From assembly GCF_000733295.1 (NCBI RefSeq), contig NZ_JPMI01000391.1:1-64000 (forward strand): DNA of 64,000 nt, written 5' to 3'. Positions 54,749 to 61,918 of the stretch are shown here, piece after piece. The position numbers were made by a program, and so were the translations under genes. Under the pieces are notes generated by a model. The model did no database searches. It was not told where the DNA came from and saw nothing but the letters and a program-made list of their open reading frames with translations. Source of the stretch: Archangium violaceum Cb vi76 (GTDB lineage: Bacteria > Myxococcota > Myxococcia > Myxococcales > Myxococcaceae). Positions within the stretch are counted from its first letter, which is position 1. Each line of letters starts with the position of its first letter.

Positions 54749-55768
54749 TCACGGCATCATGAGCGGATTGAAGCTCGGGCGGCCAAAGACCGCGTGTCCC
54801 ACTTCACCAACGCGCTCGCGAAGTGTCCAGGCGTCCTGCCCTGTTTCCTCGACCCCGTCCCCCGCGGCGACGCGCCGGATGAGCGCCGCCAGCGCACCCG
54901 GCACCGAGCCCGGTACCGAGCCTCGCGAGGGATCTCCCCCGAGGACCGCGGCGATGCAGCGCGCGCTCATCTTCAGGTCGGCCGCGGGGGTGAGCGTCTC
55001 CGAGCGCAGCAGGTCCGCGGGGTAGAAGTCCTTGAAGCGGGTGCACACCCCGCGCGATTGCGCCCCGGCGCGGCCCGCGCAGCTGAACCCCACGAGCCGT
55101 ACTCCATGCTCTCCGTGCTCGACCAGCAGGTGCTGCGGGAGCACCGCGCCGTGCACGACGCCCGAGCCGTGGAGGAACGAGAGCGTCTCGAGAATCCGGC
55201 GCCACATCCACACGGACACGCGCGGGTCGACACCTCCCGGGTACACGTTCCGTACGGCCTCGAAGGTGTGGACGAAGCTCCCATGCCACCGCAGGGCCAT
55301 GGCGCGCGAGCCGGCGTGCGGCCCATCGCGCAGCACTCCCCGGGCCACCGGTTGCGGGAGGCGGGTGGTGAAGGTCGAGGCACCCGCCGCGGTGCTCCGC
55401 TGGAGCTCCTCGAGGATGTCCCACTCGTGGTCGAAGAAGGGCGCGTCGTCCCGGTCGCGCAGCACCTTCAGCAGAACCCGCTCGGTGGGCCAGCGAGCCC
55501 TCTCCGCGACATAGACCGTCGAAATCTCACCGCGTGCGATGAGCTGTCCGGGCGCCCAATGGCTATCACCGAGGGTCCACCAGGCCGTGTAGCCATGGTT
55601 GGACGGTTGGTTCCACGCCTGGAGGGCCTCCCGGAATCGCGCGGTGGAGACCGCCGTGGGGTCCACCTGCACCGTGGCGCCGCAGAAGGAGCAGACGACC
55701 GAGCGAGCGAAGCGGGCAGGTGCGATCGGCGCATTGCACTGCGGGCATTTGAGGACTCGCTCGGTCAT
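54749..55768 (-). CDS. Zinc-ribbon protein kinase-like protein (pseudokinase)
   Basis: A 339-residue protein. The first 30 residues are a zinc ribbon (C8, C11, C26, C29: CPQCN and CSFCG). From about residue 75 a protein-kinase fold is visible: glycine-loop remnant ARGEISTVYVAER and the ATP-binding lysine in RVLLKVL (K101). The catalytic loop reads VVHGAVLPQHLL instead of HRDxxxxN, so the catalytic Asp and the metal-binding Asn are missing, and DFG is replaced by VGFS. It is therefore probably a pseudokinase acting as a scaffold or nucleotide sensor. It is first in the run of genes ending at 50516 and is divergent from the sulfatase gene. Confidence 0.85.
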   Translation of the reverse strand: MTERVLKCPQCNAPIAPARFARSVVCSFCGATVQVDPTAVSTARFREALQAWNQPSNHGYTAWWTLGDSHWAPGQLIARGEISTVYVAERARWPTERVLLKVLRDRDDAPFFDHEWDILEELQRSTAAGASTFTTRLPQPVARGVLRDGPHAGSRAMALRWHGSFVHTFEAVRNVYPGGVDPRVSVWMWRRILETLSFLHGSGVVHGAVLPQHLLVEHGEHGVRLVGFSCAGRAGAQSRGVCTRFKDFYPADLLRSETLTPAADLKMSARCIAAVLGGDPSRGSVPGSVPGALAALIRRVAAGDGVEETGQDAWTLRERVGEVGHAVFGRPSFNPLMMP

Positions 55769-55823
55769 GGGCGCGGATGGTATCCGACGTGCCCATGGGC
55801 CATACTGGTTTGGTTTCCACGCG

Positions 55824-57869
55824 ATGACGACCCAGACGGTTTTCGCATCCGAGAGGCCCTCCCGGGCGGTGTGGTGTACGCGCTCGTTCCAGGTGGGGGC
55901 CGGCTTGGGGCTGGTCCTGGCGGTGCTGGGGCAGGGAATCGTGGCGTGGATGGGCCAGGAGGCGGGGGCCGCGGCCGTGCTGGTGTCCACGGGCTTCTTC
56001 GCGCTGGTGGGCCTGCTGGGTGGAGTGCTCACGTCTCCCTGGCTCCCCCTGCGGGGCGGCCGCCCGGTGGCCGCGGGGCTCGTGACGGCGGGGCTCACGC
56101 TCACCACCGCGCACCACGTGATGGCCACGGGCGTGCGTGTCCTGACGGGCGCGCTGCCAACGTTCTCCGGCCTGGAGATGTTCCTCGCCAGCCCCTCGCA
56201 GTTCTTCCACGCCGCGCTGGTGGGACACCGGGCCGAGGTCTACTCCCTCGGCGTGTCCGCCCTCGTGGTGGCGGCGCTCCTGTTCCTGCTGCTCGTCCGG
56301 CGCTCCGCGACGCAGCGGCCGTACCCGCCCGCGCTGCTCGCGGCCGTGGGCCTGGGCGGCGGTGCCGTCCTGTTCGTGCTCGCCACCACGCCGGGCTTCC
56401 GGTCCGTGGGGGACTCCTGCCCGGAGTTGACGCTCCTGAGCTCGTTCGGCGGTGACGCCGGTGACGCCAGTGCCTCCGCGCGGAAGGGCGCGCGGCCTCC
56501 TCCGTCCGTGCCGCCCGGTCCGCCGCTCTCGGCGGGCGAGGCGTGGCTCGCGTCCGCCCGGGCGTGGAAGGGACCCCGGCCCAACGTCCTCCTCCTCCTC
56601 CTGGAGTCCGTGCCGGCCCATCACCTGGGCTACGCCGGCTACTCGCGGGCCGCCACGCCGAACATCGATCGCCTCGCCAGCCGGAGCCTGCGCTTCCGCC
56701 ACGTGTGGAGCACCGCCCCCGCGTCCAGCTACTCGCAGATGGCGCTGCTGTCCTCGCTGCTCCCGCGCCGCCGGCCATGGTTGGAGCAGTACGAGCGGAT
56801 CAACTACCCGCGGATGCTCTTCCACGACACCTTCCACTCGCTCGGCTACGACACGGCCACCGTCTCCAGCCAGAACGAGAACTGGCAGGGCATGCGCCGC
56901 TTCCAGAACACGGGGACGCCCACCTTCTACCGGGACTCCAACGACCATCCCGGCCCGCACATGGGCGAGGGCGATGAGCGCAAGCTTCCGGATCACCTCA
57001 CGGTGGATGTCTTCCTCGAGTGGCTGCGCGGGCAGTCGAAGGCGCCCTGGGCCGCGTACGTGAACTTCCAGCGGACCCATTTCCCGTACGCGCTTCCGCC
57101 GGGCTTCACCGGACGCCACCAGCCCTCCGAGCCCAACCCCAGCACCTTCGGCTTCCTGCACTACCCGCGCGAGGAGCTCGAGGTGGTGCTCAACCGCTAC
57201 GACAACGCCCTGGAGTACGTGGACGCGCAGGTGGGCCGACTCATGAGCCACCTCGAGGCCAGCGGCCAGTTGGACGACACGCTCATCATCCTCTCCTCGG
57301 ACCATGGCGAGCACTTCTACGAGGGCGGCCGCATCACCCACGGCAAGTCCCTGACGGACATCCAGCTGCGCGTACCGCTGCTCATCCACTGGCCCCGGCG
57401 CGTCGCGAGCCGGGACGTGGACGTGCCGCTCTCCCAGTTGGACGTCATGCCCACGGTGCTGGAGCTGCTCGGCCTCGAGCCGCACCCGTCCTTCCAGGGC
57501 CGGCCGCTGACGGAGCTGGAGCGTCCGGGCGCCCCGCACCCGGGCATCTTCTTCACCCTGCATGGGCTGCGGCTCGGGGATGGGGTGGTGTGCTGGCCGT
57601 GGAAGCTCACGCTGGACAGGTCCTCCCACCACTACGAGCTCTACAACCTCGAGGAGGACCCGGGCGAGGTGCGCGACCTCTACTCGCCGGAGGCTCCCAT
57701 TCCGGCCGCGCTGCTCCAGGTGCTGACGGCCCAGCTCGAGGCGCAGCTCGCGTACCACTCCCCCCAGGGCCCCCGGCACGAGCGCTACGCGCCCCGGCAG
57801 GTGCGGTGCCCGGACTGGAGCACCTTCGCCTCCGGCCAGCAGCTCCAGGTCGGTGTCTCGAAGCCCTGA
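55824..57869 (+). CDS. Membrane-anchored sulfatase / phosphotransferase (alkaline phosphatase superfamily)
   Basis: A 681-residue protein with five predicted membrane helices in residues 20-200 and a C-terminal sulfatase-type domain: RPNVLLLLLESVPAHHLGYA, ATPNIDRLASRS, a candidate nucleophile Ser in APASSYSQMA, and the metal site SSDHGEHF. The CxPSR sequence needed for formylglycine is absent, which favours an LtaS/OpgE-like phosphotransferase or a Ser-type hydrolase over a classic arylsulfatase. The ATG at 55824 lies 55 bases from the divergent pseudokinase start. Confidence 0.82.
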   Translation: MTTQTVFASERPSRAVWCTRSFQVGAGLGLVLAVLGQGIVAWMGQEAGAAAVLVSTGFFALVGLLGGVLTSPWLPLRGGRPVAAGLVTAGLTLTTAHHVMATGVRVLTGALPTFSGLEMFLASPSQFFHAALVGHRAEVYSLGVSALVVAALLFLLLVRRSATQRPYPPALLAAVGLGGGAVLFVLATTPGFRSVGDSCPELTLLSSFGGDAGDASASARKGARPPPSVPPGPPLSAGEAWLASARAWKGPRPNVLLLLLESVPAHHLGYAGYSRAATPNIDRLASRSLRFRHVWSTAPASSYSQMALLSSLLPRRRPWLEQYERINYPRMLFHDTFHSLGYDTATVSSQNENWQGMRRFQNTGTPTFYRDSNDHPGPHMGEGDERKLPDHLTVDVFLEWLRGQSKAPWAAYVNFQRTHFPYALPPGFTGRHQPSEPNPSTFGFLHYPREELEVVLNRYDNALEYVDAQVGRLMSHLEASGQLDDTLIILSSDHGEHFYEGGRITHGKSLTDIQLRVPLLIHWPRRVASRDVDVPLSQLDVMPTVLELLGLEPHPSFQGRPLTELERPGAPHPGIFFTLHGLRLGDGVVCWPWKLTLDRSSHHYELYNLEEDPGEVRDLYSPEAPIPAALLQVLTAQLEAQLAYHSPQGPRHERYAPRQVRCPDWSTFASGQQLQVGVSKP

Positions 57870-58002
57870 GTCGGTGCACCGGAGCAGGTGTCGTATGTAC
57901 ACCTATGTATTTCAGTTGAAATTTCGTACCTGGGCTTGAGTTCCACTCTTCCAGAATCTGGCAATGCTGCTAAACAAGGAGAACCAACGAAACAGGAACT
58001 CC

Positions 58003-59157
58003 ATGCGAACCGCCCACAACGACTTCCTGAACGCCCGCTTCTTCGCCGGACTGGACGGACTGCGGTGTCTGAGCATCGTGGCGGTGGTGGCCTACCACGT
58101 GGCGGGGAGCCACCAGGGGTTGGTGGGCCGGGGCTACCTGGGCGTTTCGCTCTTCTTCGCCATCAGCGGCTTCCTCATCACCACGCTGCTGCTGCGCGAG
58201 CGTGACAAGGCGGGGCACATCTCGCTGCGCGGGTTCTTCGCCCGGCGCGCGCTGCGCATCTTCCCGCTGTACTACACGGTGCTCGGCCTGTACGCGGCGC
58301 TGGTGTTCGTGTCGGAGAAGGACGCGGTGGTGCGCGGGGACTTCTTCGCCAACCTGCCGGCCTTCCTCACGTACACGTCCAACTGGTTCGTCCCGCCGGC
58401 CGCGGACAAGCGCGTCATCTTCTATTTCGCCTGGTCGCTGGCCACCGAGGAGCAGTTCTACCTGCTGTGGCCGCTGGTGATGGCGCTGTCGCGGCGCACG
58501 TGGACGCCGGTGCTCTTCATGGGGGGGCTGCTCGGGGTGTCGCTGCTCACGCCGTGGGCCGTCTCCGCGGGGCTGCTGGACGCGAGCTACCTGGGCGTGC
58601 GCGTGCTCACCAGCATCTCGGCGTCCATCTGCATGGGGTGTCTGGCCGCGCACCTGACGCATTCGCCCAAGGGGTTCGCCTGGGTGTCGCGGGTGTTGGG
58701 GCAGGTGTGGAGCGTGCCGCTCATGGGGGTGCTGCTGGCCGGCGTCGTGGTGTGGCACGAGGCGCCCCACTGGCTCATCTCGCTGGTGATGACGGCGCTG
58801 GTGGTGGCCACCTGCATCCGCGAGCAGCATCCGCTGGCGCCAGTGCTGGGCCACGCCTGGGTGCGTTACGTGGGCACGGTCAGCTACGGCGTCTACCTGC
58901 TGCACATGCTGGCCCTCAACGGGGTGCGCAAGGCGCTGCCGGGGCAGGGCGTGGCCGTCTACTTCGTGCTGACGCTGGCGGTGAGCGTGGTGGCCGCCAC
59001 GCTGAGCCACCGCTACTTCGAGAGCTGGTTCATCAAGCTCAAGGGCCGCTTCGACTGGCGCGAGCCTCGGCGTGCTCCGGAGCCTCGACGGGTCCGGGCT
59101 CCGCAGGCGTCCGCTCCCAAGCCGGGCTCGCTGGTGGGCGTGGGCGTCGAGGCCTGA
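58003..59157 (+). CDS. Acyltransferase family 3 membrane protein (OafA/YrhL type)
   Basis: A 384-residue protein with ten or so membrane helices and the acyltransferase-3 signature: RFFAGLDGLRCLSIVAVVAY, a His in VAYHVAG, GYLGVSLFFAISGFLIT, FFARRALRIFPLYY, and SLATEEQFYLLWP. These enzymes O-acylate surface glycans and other exported molecules. The tail is cytoplasmic, basic and proline-rich. ATG 58003 is preferred; 57964 would add 13 residues. The gap 57870-58002 is AT-rich (57895-57960) and probably contains the promoter. Confidence 0.88.
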   Translation: MRTAHNDFLNARFFAGLDGLRCLSIVAVVAYHVAGSHQGLVGRGYLGVSLFFAISGFLITTLLLRERDKAGHISLRGFFARRALRIFPLYYTVLGLYAALVFVSEKDAVVRGDFFANLPAFLTYTSNWFVPPAADKRVIFYFAWSLATEEQFYLLWPLVMALSRRTWTPVLFMGGLLGVSLLTPWAVSAGLLDASYLGVRVLTSISASICMGCLAAHLTHSPKGFAWVSRVLGQVWSVPLMGVLLAGVVVWHEAPHWLISLVMTALVVATCIREQHPLAPVLGHAWVRYVGTVSYGVYLLHMLALNGVRKALPGQGVAVYFVLTLAVSVVAATLSHRYFESWFIKLKGRFDWREPRRAPEPRRVRAPQASAPKPGSLVGVGVEA

Positions 59158-59158
59158 G

Positions 59159-60076
59159 TCAGCGCTTGCGCGTCGAGGGCTTCTTCTTCGGCGCGGGCTT
59201 CTTGCCGTTCTTGTCATCGTCCTTGGGCAGGCGCGGGCCCGAGGCGAGGTCGAACTCGTAGGTGCCGCCGATCAGCGCGCGGAAGCGGTAGATGTCGGAG
59301 AGGTCCGGCGTCACCGCGATGCCGGCCACGGCTTCCAGCACGAGTCCCGGGTAGACCTCGCGGCGCACCACGGGGATGATCTCCACCTGGTTGGCGTTGT
59401 CCGTCCACACCGGGGTGATGGCGCGCTCGAAGTAGACGCGGCCGATGACCTCCAGGCCCACCAGGGTGAGGTTGTCGATGTTGTACGTGCCCGCCAGGCC
59501 GAGCTGGACGGCATCCGGGACGTCGAAGTCCGCGAGCGCGCCCCGGTCACGCGTTCCCTGGTGCAGGTAGCTCGCGTTGAGCATGAAGCGCAGGTCCTTG
59601 CTCACCCGCAGCTCGCCGACGAGCGTCCCCTCGTAGTCCCAGGTGCCGTCGGACAGGCTGGGGGGAATGGCGTCCTCGGTGCTCGGGCCGGTGGGGAAGG
59701 TGACGCGCGCGTAGGCGGCGAGGGCGAAGGGGCGCGTCTCCAGGAACGTCCACTGCAGGCCGAGCGGGATGTCACCGAAGGCCAGCTGGAAGTCGCTGTC
59801 GCCGGGCAGGCCGAGCCCGAGCACCTCGAAATAGACGTTGGCCTCGAGGTTGTCGAGGATGCCCCAGCGGATGCTCGGGGAGAGCTGCTGGTAGGGCAGG
59901 GAGCGCTCGGACTCGAGGGCGAAGAAGCCCTGGTAGCGCAGGCCGAGCTCCAGGTTCCCGCTCCGCGTCGTCTCGGCGGTGCGGGTCACCATGGCCCGGT
60001 AGGGTTTGGCCTCCACGGTGGAAGCGAGGAGGAACACGGCGGCGGCGAGGGCGAAGGTCGAGGGCCGGGTATTCAT
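59159..60076 (-). CDS. Outer-membrane beta-barrel-like protein with Lys-rich tail
   Basis: A 305-residue exported protein: signal peptide (FALAAAVFLLASTVEA), then alternating aromatic strands (NLELGLRYQGFFALE, SIRWGILDNLEANVYFEVLG, ALAAYARVTFPTGP, LVGELRVSKDLRFMLNASYL), typical of transporter-like outer-membrane barrels in myxobacteria. The last 25 residues are very basic (KDDDKNGKKPAPKKKPSTRK), which is unusual for a barrel, whose final strand normally ends the protein. It is convergent with the acyltransferase (one base between stops). Confidence 0.75.
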   Translation of the reverse strand: MNTRPSTFALAAAVFLLASTVEAKPYRAMVTRTAETTRSGNLELGLRYQGFFALESERSLPYQQLSPSIRWGILDNLEANVYFEVLGLGLPGDSDFQLAFGDIPLGLQWTFLETRPFALAAYARVTFPTGPSTEDAIPPSLSDGTWDYEGTLVGELRVSKDLRFMLNASYLHQGTRDRGALADFDVPDAVQLGLAGTYNIDNLTLVGLEVIGRVYFERAITPVWTDNANQVEIIPVVRREVYPGLVLEAVAGIAVTPDLSDIYRFRALIGGTYEFDLASGPRLPKDDDKNGKKPAPKKKPSTRKR

Positions 60077-60145
60077 GCGGCGGGACACTAGAGGACCCGC
60101 ACGCAGGGAGGAACGGTTTCGTGCCCCTTCGTGCTCCGCTGTCGG

Positions 60146-61918
60146 TTACCTACCGCCGTCCTTCGCGGGGGTCTCGGGCGCGGGGGCGGTGTTCTTGCTC
60201 GCCGAGGCACCCACGTCTCCCGTCTCGACGAGCTCCTTGTCCTCGCGCATGAACTCGCGGGACACCTGCTCCACGTCCTCGGGCTTGAGGCCGGTGAGCA
60301 CCACGCTGGCCGCCTTGGTGCGCGTGACGAGCGCCGTCTCGCCCAGGGCCCCGTGGATGCGCATGAGCGCGATGTGGATTTCCGGGTCGAACGGGTCCGC
60401 CGCCAGCGCTTCCAGGTAGGCCTGTCTGGCCTTCGGGTAGTCCTTGCGGAACAGCAGGATGCGGCCCAGGTGCACGTTGGTGCTCGGCGAGCCCGGGTGC
60501 ACGCGCAGCGAGCCGCGCAGCACCTTCTCCGCCTCGTCCAGCCGCCGCAGCTCCAGCAGCGCCAGCGCGTACTTGTTGGACACGGACTCGTACTTGTCGC
60601 CCACCAGCCGGTGCGCCTTGGAGTACTCCTCCGCCGCCGCCTTGATGCGGTTGCGCTCGCGCATCAGCTCGCCCAGGTGCGCGAACTTGCGCGCCGGCAG
60701 CTCCGTCACCTCCGCGAAGTCCCCGAAGGAGATCTCCCGCCCCTTCTTCTTCTCGTCCTGGTCCTTCGCGTTCTCCTTCAGCACCACCTCCTCGCGCGGC
60801 AGCAGCTCCTGGGGGAAGGGTTGCTTCTTGATGTGCGCCAGCCAGTTCTTCTCGAACTGGGCGAAGGACATGCTCGTGGCGGATTCCACCGCCTTGCGGT
60901 CCGGCTTCCCATCCCGCAGGCCGAGGATGATCTCCCGCAGGCCCTTGTTGCCCTGCGTCTCGTGCACGTAGTCGATGGCGTAGTAGACCTCGGCGAAGGC
61001 CGTGGCCGCGTCCTCGGCCGTGGGCAGCATCGCGATGGACGGGTGCATCTTCTCGAAGGGGATGAGCTTGTCCTCCTTCACCCGCCGCCCCAGCAGCGCC
61101 TGCGTCGAGGGTGTCATCGCCAGCCCCGGCTCGCCCCGCCAGCGCGACTCGAGGAACTTGGCCAGTCCCTCGTGCAGCCAGATGGGCACCGTGTTGCGGC
61201 TCATCTGGCTCACCACCAGGTGGATGTACTCGTGCGACAGCGTGTCCTGCCAGTCGTAGCCCCGCGCCACCGCCTTGGGGCTCGTCACCATCAGCTTGTT
61301 GAACTTGCAGATGGCGATGGTGCCCGTCGTCTGAATCTGCTGGTAGGTGAGGGTGCTGACCTTGGAGAGCTCGCGCGCGTTGTTGACGACCTCGACGCGA
61401 ATCTTGCCTCCCGGCGGCCGGTGCCCCAGGTCCTCGGCCAGGGCGCGGTGGATGGACTCCAGCGTCTCCAGCGCGTACGGCACCAGCACCTCGTCCTTCC
61501 CCTTCGGGTAGAAGAAGATGAAGTGCTCGCTCTCCGCGCGCGCGTAGTCCTTCACGATCGCCCGCGTGTCCTTCGCCAGCCGCAGGTAGCTGCCCGGCTT
61601 GTCCTCGATGTTCGCCGCCTGCAACAGCTCGATGGCCTCGTCGTAGCGGCCCTCCTCGAAGGCCACCCGGCCCTGGAAGTATTTGAGCGGCTCGACGTCC
61701 TCCGGGACGATTCCCTCCAGCGCCTGGAGCTCCCGGCGCGCTCCCGGCACGTCCCAGGCGTCCAGCGCCGCCTCCACCTTCCCCAGCCGCTCCTTGGCTT
61801 CCGCCTTCAGGGCGTCCTGGGCCTGGGCGCTCGTGACGAGGAACAGGGACAGCAGGGCGAAGACCCTCACCCCAGCCCTCTCCCAGAGGGAGAGGGAGCT
61901 TGCAACCCGGTTCATCAC
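60146..61918 (-). CDS. Exported MA-clan peptidase with TPR-like repeats
   Basis: A 590-residue protein. A signal peptide (RVFALLSLFLVTSAQA) is followed by a helical repeat region, then a gluzincin-like site HEYIHLVVSQ with WLHEGLAKFLE 20 residues on, as in the peptidase MA family, then a C-terminal TPR-like region (YALALLELRRLDEAEKVLRG, VHLGRILLFRKDYPKARQAY). The GTG at 61918 overlaps the upstream stop. The first 16 residues (SSLSLWERAG) are encoded by copy 7 of the palindromic repeat, and a GTG at 61870 would give a cleaner signal peptide. Confidence 0.82.
   Translation of the reverse strand: MMNRVASSLSLWERAGVRVFALLSLFLVTSAQAQDALKAEAKERLGKVEAALDAWDVPGARRELQALEGIVPEDVEPLKYFQGRVAFEEGRYDEAIELLQAANIEDKPGSYLRLAKDTRAIVKDYARAESEHFIFFYPKGKDEVLVPYALETLESIHRALAEDLGHRPPGGKIRVEVVNNARELSKVSTLTYQQIQTTGTIAICKFNKLMVTSPKAVARGYDWQDTLSHEYIHLVVSQMSRNTVPIWLHEGLAKFLESRWRGEPGLAMTPSTQALLGRRVKEDKLIPFEKMHPSIAMLPTAEDAATAFAEVYYAIDYVHETQGNKGLREIILGLRDGKPDRKAVESATSMSFAQFEKNWLAHIKKQPFPQELLPREEVVLKENAKDQDEKKKGREISFGDFAEVTELPARKFAHLGELMRERNRIKAAAEEYSKAHRLVGDKYESVSNKYALALLELRRLDEAEKVLRGSLRVHPGSPSTNVHLGRILLFRKDYPKARQAYLEALAADPFDPEIHIALMRIHGALGETALVTRTKAASVVLTGLKPEDVEQVSREFMREDKELVETGDVGASASKNTAPAPETPAKDGGR
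61864..61897 (-). repeat. Palindromic repeat, copy 7, inside a coding region
   Basis: CCCTCACCCCAGCCCTCTCC with CAGAGGGAGAGGGA, nearly identical to copy 5. It lies in the extreme 5' end of the gene at 60146-61918 and encodes SLSLWERAGVRV when read in that frame. Confidence 0.85.
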
